Assembly (NCBI GenBank): GCA_008477525.1
Contig: SPDT01000007.1
Location: 5,332,001 to 5,396,000, forward strand
DNA: 64,000 nt
Direction of reading: 5' to 3'
From: Hypomyces perniciosus
Taxonomy: Eukaryota > Ascomycota > Sordariomycetes > Hypocreales > Hypocreaceae
Shown: positions 46,217 to 58,298 of the stretch, one piece after another
Layout of the letters: the number at the start of each line of letters is the position of its first letter
How positions within the stretch are numbered: position 1 is the first letter of the stretch
The notes under the pieces: model-generated
Database searches by the model: none
Told to the model about the DNA's origin: nothing
Seen by the model: the letters and a program-made list of their open reading frames with translations, nothing else
Position numbers and translations under genes: made by a program

Positions 46217-48739
46217 TAGGCTAGGCGATTAATTATCAAATGTTGGTTGGAGTTGGGCGAATGGGAAATAGTGAGGTCGCATTGGTGCCTTGTTGGCCGC
46301 AATAGACCATATACGAATGTACTCTAGATCCCAGGCATGATATGCGTCAGGGTTTGACAAAACTACGTTTTTCTTAATTGGGCATGAGAGGGGGACAATA
46401 GACGCTCTTTGTTTGAGATCCACCGGTGTATGCTGTGCTTCTCCAGTATCGAACATTTATTGCCACAGTCTAAAACAGCAGTGGTATCATCTATTCCTAA
46501 ACGAATTAAGGTGTAATTGCTAACAGCCGTAGTGATATTTTAAGCTTATCTAATAGTATACTGATACTATTGATGTTGAGAAACGGGGTTCTTGATAATA
46601 GTAGACTCATACAGCTACCTTTTTAGCCATGTATCCTATGCGAGTGAATACTCCTTGGAAATGACCTAATAATGTGAACTATCCAATGGGAAACAAAGCT
46701 TTATTTATTACCTTTCGCAGACTAGAGCCCGATTGGCTCAAAGTTTATTATAAGAAATGGAAAGGTTTGATTCATGATGTGATAGAACCGACTACAGGGC
46801 GAATAAGCCGAGAACGGCTACGCCGATGGAAATACGAATACACCATATTACGAAGTACGTGCGGGAGGGAACGATGACCTGGCTATTCGAAGAGTCTACA
46901 GAATACTACCATTGATATCTTCGATTAATATCCAAACAACACAGACCCTTCGCAACATGAGCTGCGTCTTCCAGAACAAAGGATCAGCACAGACTCGCAC
47001 AGAGACGACGCAGCTGCACAACACGACGCCCCCGGACTTGAAAAAATTGGTAGCACTACTACTTCGTACTATTACTACTACTATTACTACGGAGTAATAA
47101 GACGACTATTGCCGTTTATTTCCCTCCTTCCCCTTTCACCCTTTCGTCGATAATAATAATGCCCGGTATACGGAGTAGGCATGGAGGGTGTGAGATGTGA
47201 TTTGCTGAGCCTGTAAATTAGCATCAAGTCAACGGGACAAGGATGCAGACCGTTGCAAGTTGCAGGGCCCCACAGCCAAGAAAATATCGTTGAGTATCGT
47301 CCACCAAGACGATAAGTTGTTGGCTGCTGAATTTCCGTGAATATCCAATGAGCAACAAATAAACATTGCATCTTGAGGCTTGGTCTGGATCAATTGAACG
47401 CATCGTGTAGCAGATGAGGTGCTGCTGTAGCACCGGCTATTCGCTGATCAATGAGAGCTGGCACGCGAGATTCGCGTCGTCAGCGCCATCCTTTGCGAGG
47501 GACTAGTCCACTAATACCTTCCAGCTAGGGCACTAGGGCGCTGAAGGAACTTTGGAGCCTTGAAGTCAGTGACATACTCCTAAGAAGCAAGCCATTAGCT
47601 TCCAGACCAGTGTCAGTGCGACGGACACGGTAGCGGGACGTTTTTCTGGGTTGAATGGCATAGAATAGAATAGAGGGAAATATCAAAGCTGAATGGATAA
47701 ATGAAGATGAATTCCTGTCGGATACCATTATTGCCTCTGCTGTTTTTTGAACGGCGCTCCAGCCTGTCCCAAGTATACAAGCTGAAGCACGCAACTGATG
47801 GCAAGCCACCACATTTGTAACGTGGGCAGAGAATCGAAGGTGGGCTCTCACATGCGCGGAATACTGCGGAGGTCCGATACAGTTTGAGACACAGTGTCCG
47901 GGTAAACTCTTCATCGTCTTCAGGCTCCGCCGAGTGCTACCGTTCCATCCACTCAGGCCGCGCTAAACCGTGCTTGGCGGTGCTCTGCGCCTAAAACGAG
48001 GGAGGCTGGCTGCCCGCGGCGCACTGTGCGTGGCTTCCAACGCCCTATTGGCCCTAGTACAGAGCAGGCTCTAGCGGCCTCTTCTGCCCCTGGCTCGCCC
48101 GCACCTTCTTCGCCGTAACGAAGCCACAGTGCGTGCGCCTCTCACCCGCAGCCAGCGCGACTTCCCTCTCGTTTTGCTTTGCTCAAAACCTCTCTCCACC
48201 TGCGTTTTTCGTCTCTTGAAACCTTTCGAAGCGCCGCCCCTCTCAAACCCACGTCGTCGTCGTCCGTCCAAAACGTTCACCACCCAAAATTCCATTCGTT
48301 TTTGACTGTCGCCCGAGGTCGATGATGTCTTTCTCTTCAATGATCTAGAATCACATACGCTCTTTCTTGTTTTATTTATTTTTCTTCATTTTCTGCCATC
48401 TTCTGCCATCTTCTCTTCCATCTTTTTAAGCCTGAGCTAGACTCAACGTTCACTCCTTTGTTTCTCTCGTCTCCAATCAATCTGCATCATTACGCCAACG
48501 CCCGTCGCGTCGCTACGTCTGCAATCCATCAAAAAGGCAAGCTATCACTATACAAAAGTCTAGTAGACTCGACGAAATCATCTCTGCATTAGCTGTTGCT
48601 CGAATTATCCATCGCTGAACGTCACGAATTGCATCGACCGATTTCGCAAACATTACTACGCCCTCCCCCTGGCTTCCGAACTCGTCATTACTCGATCATT
48701 CCTTGCGTTTGTCTTAAGTGAACCCTTGAGATTGCGAAA
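46217..48739. promoter_or_regulatory. VRG4 downstream spacer and OPY2 upstream region
   Basis: No gene is supported. The stretch 46470-46860 is AT-rich. Dispersed motif copies lie at 46849-46857, 47060-47068, 47088-47096 and 47169-47177, around a run of ACT triplets (about 47054-47092). From 48100 to 48735 the plus strand is pyrimidine-rich, with a TTCTGCCATC tandem at about 48390-48415, typical of a strong fungal promoter and long OPY2 leader. Confidence 0.5.
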
Positions 48740-50087
48740 ATGGAGACGACACCGTTCCTCGTCGCGCGGAGTCTGGCGGAGCTGGATCAAGGTGAGAATC
48801 GCACTTCGTTAATTGCTTGTGGAGTATTGAGTTGACTAACGCCTATCTCCAGTAATGAAGCTGGTGCCTCGACAAGCTAACTGCGTCAAGTGTGATGACA
48901 GGTCGAAACTCCAATGTCCGTCGTGTCCCCAAGGCCAAGTCTGCCAGTTCACCGTTCCGCTCGATTGCACGCAATGCGCAAAGTCGATCTGTATAGGCGA
49001 TGAGTCAACTTCCAACAACACTGGAAACAACAGTGGTGGAAGTGGCCCCAGTGCAGGACCTATTGCTGGTGGCGTCATTGGTGGTATTGCAGCCATTGCA
49101 ATCATCACTTACCTCGTTTGGAGGTTCCTCATCAAGCCAAAGAGGCGGCAAGCTCAATCAGTTTACGGAGTGGAGGAGCAAGTTGTTCAGGATACGGAAA
49201 AGGACGCCCCCCCACAGATAGGCCGTCGCGGCTCTACCCATACCGTCCATTCTATCGCATCTACGGTTCTCACTCGCGCATCCAACATTATTCAAATCGC
49301 CTACATTCCTGGTGTCACGAACCGAGCCACCCCAACGTCGCCCGGTGTTCTCGTGCCACCAGTTCCACCGATTCCCATGCATCATACCGAAGGGCATCGC
49401 GAGTCTACGCTCACAACCGACGATCCCCACTTCTTCGTCCCTGGCAACCTGCGAGACTCGACTTACTCTGGTATTTCAGGCTATTCAGACAGGACATCGT
49501 TTGCACGGACATCGTTTGCCCCACGCTCGAGCATCGCATCTACCATCTACGGTAAGCAAGCTCAAGTTTTGGCACCAGCACAAACTGGCATGAGAGCCAA
49601 GCCTACCATGGTCAGTGTCAAATCAGGCGCAAACAATCTCAGTGCTCCCAATACGCCTCCGGTCCCCACCATTGATTTCGGGAAGTTCAACAACAACGTA
49701 CGGCCTGAGAGCACAGCAAGCACATTCAGTGTCGGTTCAACCTTTCTAAGCAACGCCAACACAGCCACACAAGCCCGTGCCCATGTTGTCAAGGTTGGCG
49801 GATCCGGACTCAGACATGTTGAAATCGCCTCCCGGCCAGAAGCAAACGCGTCTTCGACTACGTTGGGACCAAAACTTGCACAGAGTCCCAGTGCTGCACC
49901 GACAGGAGCTCGAAGACCAACCGCTGCTGACCAGGGCCCGTTTTCTGATCCACCCTCCAACAGGAGCACGCAATCAACACTGGCCGTTAGTGTGACCGAA
50001 TCTATGAAAGAGAGGGCCTCGAAACCATCAGACTCCGGAACGCGTGGTGCTAGCCCTTTCGGAGACGAGCATGCAACTAAGGAATGA
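48740..50087 (+). CDS. OPY2: Membrane anchor protein Opy2
   Basis: Single-pass plasma-membrane protein that recruits the adaptor Ste50 in the HOG and invasive-growth MAPK pathways. Exons are 48740-48791 and 48853-50087, giving 428 residues. The outer N-terminal domain has eight cysteines in a CVKC, CPSC, VC, CTQC, IC pattern (about residues 26-63), the Opy2 signature. A Gly/Ser/Asn linker with NNTG and NNSG glycosylation sites follows. Then comes a Gly/Ile-rich transmembrane helix (GGVIGGIAAIAIITYLVWRF, about 85-105). The cytosolic part is Ser/Thr/Pro-rich with short conserved-looking segments such as TPPVPTIDFGKFNNN and ASRPEANA. No cleavable signal is evident in the 19-residue N-terminus. 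The product ends HATKE. Confidence 0.9.
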
Positions 50088-52720
50088 TTGATGTTCTAGG
50101 TCGCTATATATTTTGCATTTCTCAAGAAGGATCAATGATCTACGTCTTTATTATCTGACTGGTACCTCATGTGCTGGCTCGGCTGTATGTTTGGGGTTTT
50201 TATCTTTCTTCAGCGATGAGAATTATCTTTTTATCAACGGGTTATGGCGTCTTTCGTGGGACACATCGAGGGGTATTGGACAATGACAGATGGCGGCATG
50301 TTTGGCAGCAACAGTGTTGATATATCTGTATGCTCTTTTTATTTTATTTTTATCTTTTGAATAGACATGATTGGTCTGGTGCTTCGCCTTTGTTGACAGG
50401 ATTGTGAATGTGTTGATAGTTTTGATGATGACTACTTCCTAGATGATGCTTTTGATTATTAGCTTGTTTGACTTGTCTGTTTGTTCGTATTCCTCGGCCT
50501 ATGAATCCGCATCTAAGTCTCAGGAATCATGTTGTCGGGCCTTTTTTTTCTCCAGATAACTCCAACTTGGTTCCAGACGGCTCCAAATCGAAGGATGAGT
50601 TTATCGAATCCAAAACAGCCGAGGAAAAACACTAGCATTTTCTTACGAGTACAAAACTGTTGCCAATGTCAAGTCCAGTTCAAGCCACCAACCTCAAGCC
50701 ACCGCATTAGCCATTATCATTATGTATGCACGCGGCCCCATGTCACATAGATAGCTTCGGGGCGCGGTCACCAAAATAGTTGGCGAAACACGGAGGTCCC
50801 TTTTTTTTCGTGGCCCTTCGGAACAGCTAGCTAACCTTGGGTCCGAAGGGCGGGGCAATAGCTGAGCGGAGGGAGTAGGTAGTTAGTAGGAACAAAGAAG
50901 TTTTGTTTGTGGTGTTGGATGAGGAATGGCTCTCTCTCTCTCTCTCTCTGCCCTGCGTTTCGAGTGGAGGGGGGATAATAATAGCGAGGGAAATAGTTGG
51001 GCGAAAGAAACGTGGCGTTGTGGCATTTGCGTTTGCTGGTTCTTTATGAGATGATACAGGAATTGCACTAGAATGCTTCTGGATTGCTTTGCTCTTTGTT
51101 CTCATGCATTCGAAGAGTATCACATCAACCCGGTCTCAGCCATTCATCCACCCTCTCCCCGTTTATGCCCCCCATTGATAGGATCTCTCATGCATGCGTA
51201 GAAATATCCATCACCCAGAACAGACCTCCGTCGTGATCGATCCGCCATATCTGTATCAGAAACTCTCTCCAACTGCCTCCTCCATCACCGGGCAAAACCA
51301 CCAATGCGCCCGTCTGTGCGGCGCCCGTCTCGTTCTCCTCAAACCTCACAAAAGACCGGCTGGTGTGCGTACTAAAGTAGGGTCTTAAAATCAAACTAGC
51401 CGAACAACCGTCTGTTAGGTACATAAACCATCTCTGCCCTTCCTTTCCGCCGTCCCTAGTTCGCTTCCATCCTAGTTGGATTTCATGCATTTCAGAGCAT
51501 GGGTTGCATTCGACGGCGGCGCCGCTGTGTCAAAACGCCTGGCACGGGATGATCCCCGGCCGTTGCAACTAATCAAAGACTGGGAATGAAATGGTGGTCA
51601 GACGGGATGGTAAGGATAGACCAGAAGATAGACAAATGAAAAACCCCAAGGGGAGCCATGTTGCACCAACTACGTAGTACTGAGAGGGGGTTATGTCACT
51701 GGCGACAAACGCCCTTCGGCCATGTCCAGGACTCAAGGGAGGCATGTAGCTCAGAGGATATGTAGATTTTGATGGGCTATGGCAATGGCCACAAGCCTCG
51801 TAGATACAAATCCCAATCGTGGCCTTCCAAGTTCAGTCCTTCTGTTCGCGGCTAAAGCGACGAGGCCACAGCAGCTTCTAGGTAGTTGTGCTCGTCTTCT
51901 TCTCCCAACCATTCGTTCATCTAGAAGCCACAATGGCAAGGCATCAAGCAGAAAGAGGATCAATATGACGTGACGAGTAACGTGAACAATAGACAGATCC
52001 AACCAGACATCGCTATCAACAGCCGGTGACATGTGCCAAGACATATTTATGACTTCCTTTTTTTAGTCCAAAGATACCTAGGTAGCAAGGCAGATAGATA
52101 GATGGTGGGGGGTAAATATCAGTAGTACAGGAAAGACTCGCCAAGACTCCAAAAACACCTGCGACTAGCCTTTCCATGTCTCGGAAAACGAACGCAAGGG
52201 AAAACGAGGAGCCATGATGGCAATGGCGAGGATAGTAAGGGTGCTAGTGCGGATAGTGGTAATAGTCATGGATGTCGGCATAGCAATGTGTTCAATGGTA
52301 AGGTTGTGAAAACGATGGCCCCCTGGCCCTAGATATCCTCAGTAGCAGCTGTGAGAAGCGTGGGAACAATGTAAATGTCGTGAAATAGAGAGAAAAAAAC
52401 CCAGCGCCACAAATTATGCCTCTTTTTTGGTTTGTATGTGTTCATACGCCATTCGCCGATTCAAAAACCGGTGTGATTAAAATTTTTCGTGTTGGATGTT
52501 GCATCATGTAACAATATCGGGAAGTCCGACAAAGAAGGGGAGAGAAAATATCGATTCTTCCTTCCTGTATGGGTGGTATCGTATCCGTCATGATCCATAT
52601 CTGTCTTCGTAAGAATGAGCCGAGGGTCAAACACAGCGACGGCGTCTGACCAACCGCTCTTCGACCGTATCCCAAATCCCCAGCTTCGGGGAAGCCGGAG
52701 CAATCAGTCGATGAAGCCGC
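50088..52720. other. Spacer between the convergent OPY2 and RAS2 genes
   Basis: No gene is supported in this 2.6-kb region. It has a CT dinucleotide run (50930-50949) and a GATA run (about 52087-52101), and it is T-rich just after OPY2. I found no exact copy of the dispersed 9-mer here, which is notable given its density elsewhere. Open frames are short and unrelated to known families. Long 3' untranslated regions or a non-coding RNA would be possible but cannot be shown by reading. Confidence 0.45.
50930..50949 (+). repeat. CT dinucleotide repeat
   Basis: About ten CT units between OPY2 and RAS2. Confidence 0.85.
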
Positions 52721-53569
52721 TCATAATACTATGCACTTGGACTTGCTCTTCTCGCCATCCTTGCTGCGTCGGTACCTGTGTGTTTCGCGCTCCCGACCGC
52801 CAACATCGCCGTTGCCTGTTCGGGCCCTGCCACTGGCTCCAGCGGGCGGTCGCGAGGCCTGTTGGCGCTGTCGGCGCAAGATCCTGACCACATCGTAAAA
52901 GGCCTTCTCGACGTTGATACAATTCTTGGCGGACGCTTCGACGAACTCGCAGCCAAGCTCCCGTGCCAAAGCGTGTCCCTCTTGCGTAGATACCTCACGC
53001 TCAGTAACCCTGTCGCTCTTATTTCCCACGAGCATGATAGGCACGGGTAGCTGCGGATTGGCGGCTGATAGGGGCGAGCCCGGGTAAGAGGGTGAGGATG
53101 CGACCGATTCCTTCACGCGCTGTATCTGGTGATGGAATCGCTTGATGCGAGTGAAAGAGGAGCGAGAGGCGATGCTATAGACCAGAACAAAGCCCTCGCC
53201 GTCGCGGATCCATTGGTCTCGCAGCGCAGTATATTCCTCCTGGCCAGCGGTGTCGAGGACCTCGAGCATGCAGGGTTGACCATCTATGACCACTTGCTTC
53301 CGATACGAGTCTTCAATTGTCGGGTCGTACTGTGGAGGCAAACGTCAGCCAAAAATGTGTCAGGAGACAGACAGGTCGAGCGGTGCCCCTCATCCGCAAC
53401 CCACATGGAGGAGGGGAGCACGGGGAGAGGGGCGCCTCATACTGATGACAGAATGGATACATACCGTCTCAACAAAGTGTTGCAGACACAGCTGGATGGT
53501 CAGGGCTGTCTTTCCAACGCCTCCATCGCCCAACACCACCAGTTTGTACAGCACCATTCTGCCCGCCAT
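52721..53569 (-). CDS. RAS2: Ras-family small GTPase (RAS2 type)
   Basis: Membrane-bound GTPase signalling to morphogenesis, growth and cAMP/MAPK pathways. Exons on the minus strand are 53465-53569 and 52721-53329, giving 237 residues. The P-loop GDGGVGKT spans residues 14-21; Gly16 and Gly17 correspond to Ras Gly12 and Gly13. Switch I is YDPTIEDSY and switch II DTAGQEEY, with Gln65 matching Ras Gln61. NKSD and SAK (in EASAKN) complete the G4 and G5 motifs. The hypervariable tail is basic and ends in CIVL, a CAAX box whose final Leu favours geranylgeranylation. Tyr/Lys start MAGRMVLYKLVVLG and the FHHQIQRVKES segment resemble the RAS2 branch (Neurospora ras-2) more than RAS1. The intron position just after HFVET is usual for fungal ras genes. 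Confidence 0.95.
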
Positions 53570-54550
53570 GATGGGGGCAAGTCCGCTGGGCGGGTGAGCG
53601 ATCGAAGTAGCACGGAGGGGGGGATCCCAGGGGTTGTCGGCGATTCGAGTATCCGCGGGCGGACGTTGGAGCGAAGGAAGAGAGAAAAAGAGGAAAGCAA
53701 AAGGCAAAAAGAGAGCCAGACACAGCAGCGACGGTACGGGATCGGAGGCGGAGCGAAGCACAGCGACAGTGCAATGCTATGGCGGGTTATGCGGAGCGAT
53801 GGTGCGTTGCGGTGCACTCAGGTCAGTGTGCAATGGGATCGGAGCAACAGTACTCGTAGTTTGGAGAGGGATGTTTGTGCCAGCAGCTTAGCACGGCCAA
53901 GGTAAGTAAGATGCTTAGGCGTCCTGAGCTGGCTTGTCTTGGGTTGAGTGGACTTTGGTGGAGTCTGGTGGGCTGGCGGGTCCGGCTCTGGACAGCAACG
54001 GATGAGGGACCAGTCGACGAGGTACCTTGGACCTTAGCCTCTACTCGAGCAGGAGGCTAGATGCGCGCGCTGATAGGAGAGGGCCGACAAGCAGCAGTAG
54101 TGCTCCGTATAGTGGGAGGAGTGCTCAGTCGATGGATGGATGAATGGGTGAATGGATGACGAAAGCCCAAGGCGTGTACGAAGTATGTATGTATGTACGG
54201 GACACGATGCCGGCAACCAGCGAGTCGCAGTGGACGCAGGCACTCACAGGGAAAGAAAGGGAAAAAAACCACCAAAAACCCCAGCCAGCGGAAACGGGGG
54301 GTTGCTTTGGGGAGGAGGGCTTGCGAAGCGGTGATTGATCGATCTTGGCGACGGCGTACGGGAGACCCTTTCGTCCAATGGTCCCCTATTATTGGGGCTC
54401 CTGGGCGGGAGGCTGGTCCTGCTGGTATCGTATCAAAGTGGCTCCCAGCGCCCAGCACAAGGGTTTCTGATTCTGTGTTAAAGCAGAGACACCTCAACAA
54501 CCCTGCGGTCAAAGCGCCTGGGGCGGACAGATGCTTGTTGTCTGTCCTGT

Positions 54551-54588
54551 GTGCTGCGCTGTGCTGTGCTGTGCTGTGCTGTGCTGTG
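54551..54588 (+). repeat. GTGCT pentanucleotide repeat upstream of RAS2
   Basis: Around six or seven GTGCT units (one with C for T) about 1 kb upstream of the RAS2 start. Confidence 0.85.
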
Positions 54589-56371
54589 TCCTGCGTCGCC
54601 GCTGCAGCACCCTGCCCTGAAAGGCGAAGTGGCGGAAGCTCGCGCAATGGTTCGCGATGCGATAGGTGGAACAGATGTAATAGCACTCCGTTTATACACC
54701 AGGATCAGCGGCAGCAGCTCATCATGGGTGCTCGTACATATTAGATAATAAGGTATTTAGTAGATGGCAAGGAAGAAGAAGCAGCTGGAGCTGAATAATG
54801 ATGATGATGATGATGGGGTTCGAGTGCTCGTACATGTAGGTACGGAGTAGTCTTTCATGTACGAGCAGGTACATACTAGGCATGGTACATGCGCGGAAAG
54901 TACAGGCAGGTACTGCTCCGGCCTGCGTCGAGACTGGACAAGCGAGCAGGAGGGGCCGCTCGAGGTGCCTTCTTCAGCTCCTATTGGGTTTGGGTTCTCC
55001 CTCAAGCCTTTTTGCCCCAATACCAACCGGAAAAAAGAAACTGAAAAAGAAAGGGAAAAAAAAAACCTAACGATGCGAGCCCAGCCAGCAGCCAACGGGC
55101 GCACGAAGGGCACAATGAGGCCATTCGACGTTGTGTCCTTGGTCATGCTCGTAGTACTACTGCCTTCACAAACAAGCATGAGTATTTCACTCAATTGACA
55201 TCCATTTCAATTCACAATGCCCGTCGACTTTAATCATCAGTATCAATCACCATCGTTCTTCTGGGCTTGCTTCAGCCTAATCCAGGCACAGGCAGCGATT
55301 GCGGAGGAGATGCCACTCCGTAGGCCCAATACATAGATACTACTTCGTACCCTGCCTGTTAAAACCCACCAACGCGCAACCGCATGTGCAACGGACCTCT
55401 TCGAGCTATCGATCTGCAGCACTGTCCAGTTAGGGGTTGGTTGGAGATACTACCCTAGCAACCTCGTTGAGAAGCCATCTCCATTTCAATTCAATTGCGC
55501 AGCAGCTCAGCCTTTCTTAATCAGCCTCGCCGAGTGCTTCGATGATAATTACTAATACCGGGTAAACACATACATACATACGGTAGGCGATGTACGGAGT
55601 ACGAGACCACCAATGACTTCCTTGATGACTGAGCAAGCTTGTCTCTAAGCTTGCTTGACAGAGCCACCCCACCTCGTACCTCCCGGAAAGATTTGGTGAT
55701 TTTAACGAATACCAGTTGGGGCAATGCACAGGAAAGACATGCCTACTCGTACTGATAAGTCGGATTCCGAAGCTGCATCTACGAGTGACTTAACCTGTCC
55801 AAAGGGACCCCACAATAGAGTGAGCTGAGGGTGTTATTCCATCATGCTTGCTTACTATTACTTCGTACTTGAGTACATATGTATGTTGGTATGTTTGCAT
55901 GACCACACCACCTCTTAGTTCAAAAAGCACGGTGGTTGTCTCTGTTGCAACATACAAAGCGCTCGTGTACTTGTAAGTACCATTATGCTTGTCGGATATG
56001 CTCGTCGGATATGCATGGCGAATTCCCAAGGATGCCAATTAAGGATCTGTCAATCCCTCAGACGTTGAAGGATTGATGTGCCTACCATTATTACATAACC
56101 CGTGTAAGTGCGTCTTATTGGCCCTAGCTCTGGCCTCCCGACCTCCGTTCACCTGCATCCGCGTCTGCATCTCTCTCGCTCTGCAGACCGTCTGTCCGGG
56201 GACGCCGGCTGCACCCTTACCCCCGAAAAAAAAACTCAAATGGACAGGCTTCGCTGGCCTTGTCAAGCCCGAACGGCGACCGCTCAGGGACACTGACAGC
56301 CTTGCCGAGAGGCATCGGCATCGGCATTCGTAGCATCCGATCTCACGGGCTTGCAGTTTCAACTCTCAGCC

Positions 56372-56409
56372 TCGACGACGACGACGACGACGATGACGAC
56401 GATGACGAC
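56372..56409 (+). repeat. GAC/GAT trinucleotide repeat
   Basis: A run of GAC units with GAT interruptions in the gene-poor region. It creates long spurious Asp-, Arg- or Ser-rich frames. Confidence 0.8.
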
Positions 56410-58298
56410 TGTCGGAAATCCGCTCTCTGAAAGGACTTCACTGAAAGGACTTCGTCCAGTGTAATAATGCCGGATCCGTTGCCACGACGCGGCGTCACAA
56501 TCCTTTGCCAACAACAACGACAAGGTCTCTCGTGCAATTAGGCTATGCGTGCAAACGTGGCCACGGTTTCTTCGTCTTAGACAACTGTTACACTGTACTG
56601 GCGCGAGGAAGCTTGTTGTTTGGTCGAGACTCGAATGTTGTATCTAGACTCTCAATGTCGGACGATGCCGAGACGCTGAGGCCAGGCTTGCCAGTCAGCA
56701 TACGAGAGCTGTGCTTGACTGCCTTGCTCCTTGCGTTCACACCCGCTTTCTGCATCCAGGGTATAGGTGATGGATCACACTGAACAGTCAGTTCCGAACT
56801 CTTCGGCTTCCTAGATTGGTATCTCCTGGCGGTAATTACTATAAAGAGTCTCCAGCATGATGACTACGCTCTTGCATGAGGCTGACTCATGGCCCTGGAT
56901 CACCGGCGACTTTTCCCCAACATCAAATTTGCCGTACCTCCTCCCGTCAAAAGTGACCGTTTGACTTGTGTACGAGTACGTCACTCGTTCACTTGCCACT
57001 GGTGTCACTCGAAACGTCAGTCATGTGGAGTACTTCGTACGAGCGCTCCGCCATGTATCAAGGTCCATCATTCGTTGCCAACCACAAGAAGGCACGCAAG
57101 TAACAGTCCATCATTCAGCTGTTGCCACATGACATGATGTATGTAGTCATAGACTTGCATGCATGGCGATTCTCTTGACAAGGCTTCACCCAAGGAGGAT
57201 ACCACTTCCCTGTCCCGCTGAACCTCGCGGATACAAAAACGCCATTCCGAGTACTCGCTTGCTCCCGTGCGTCATCGCATACTCGGAGTGGTCTATTGGT
57301 TAGTTCGTGGCGTTCGAACGCAGCCGAGATTCTCGGTGTATAATTATGATAGAGTCGCTGGACTGAGGGTTCGCTTTTCGTATTATACTATATATTATTC
57401 TCTAGATAGTCTGCTCAGCGCCCTATGCCCCCTGGGAGGCGAGTCAAGCTGATGAGCTGACACCTGGTGTACAATAGGCAAACAGATAAAGCTTGCTCCC
57501 GTGCTCAAAGATGCTTTATGCGAGCTGATTCCCAAGAGGCTTTGTTTAGCGCCAGTCGGGTCCTCACCGAGATCAATAACACTTTGGAAGAGTCCTATCA
57601 CAGCCAATGGGGAGGGATCAAGGTTGCACGGGGTGAGGATATTCAACCCTGTATCGCTGTGGGTTCCTCCGGTCTGGAACCTGAGTGATGAAAGTCAGAG
57701 CCTGTTTGCATTTCAGCTCTTGCTGTATCCATGGAAAGACGGGAGGGACGGATAGAACCCAGTAGATCTGGTGTAAGATTGTTCCGGATCCTCCAACCGT
57801 TTCCTATATGAGAAACTGGGTTCTTATCAATCAATAATCAACCAATCACCGCGGAGTTTACATGGATAGGCCATCATTGCTAACTGTAGAGTATGATCGT
57901 TCCCTGTCTCGAGTCTTCGCTTCGCTTCCTGGCGGGGTCTTGTTGAGAATTGAACAGGCAGGCATGCGGTAATGTGACGACATGTGCATATCCAGCTATC
58001 ACCTACGATGCTTGTGATGGATATAGGCTGTTTGCATAATCACACAATCCCACGAAACTCGTGTCAGTAGCTGATAGGCAGACCCAACCCCTACACGCCT
58101 TTCACCTAGGATAATACGACATTTTCCCTTCATGCACCATGTGGTTTTACAGCGTTATATATTTGTAGTGGTCAGTTTCACTCTGTGGATGTGGAAGATG
58201 CTGCACAACTCAGAACGGAAGTAATCCGACTCGCCATGGGACTGCGTGGATATTCCATGTCCAGAACATGCCATATTCTCCTATAGTGTTCGGTAGCT

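Larger units (their letters stand above)
53570..58298. other. Long gene-poor region upstream of RAS2
   Basis: A 4.7-kb stretch with no supported protein gene. Contents: GTGCT tandem repeat (about 54551-54588); GAT repeat (about 54799-54815); GAC/GAT repeat (about 56372-56409); dispersed motif copies at 54177-54185, 54841-54849, 55341-55349, 55593-55601, 55859-55867 and 57031-57039; and a tRNA-like palindrome cluster at 57281-57336. The first roughly 400 bp, with C/T-rich coding-strand sequence, is probably the RAS2 leader and promoter. Larger open frames at 53600-54690 follow the simple repeats and lack family features. Confidence 0.5.

Noticed and set aside
53129..53905. A 258-codon plus-strand frame over RAS2 and its leader
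   Set aside because: It is antisense to RAS2 exon 2, crosses its intron and leader without change, and resembles no protein.
54057..54686. A 209-codon minus-strand frame
   Set aside because: It is built largely on the GTGCT repeat and lacks any conserved segment.
56811..57137. Short frames beside the motif copy at 57031
   Set aside because: They are under 90 codons, overlap on both strands and have no homology that I recognise.
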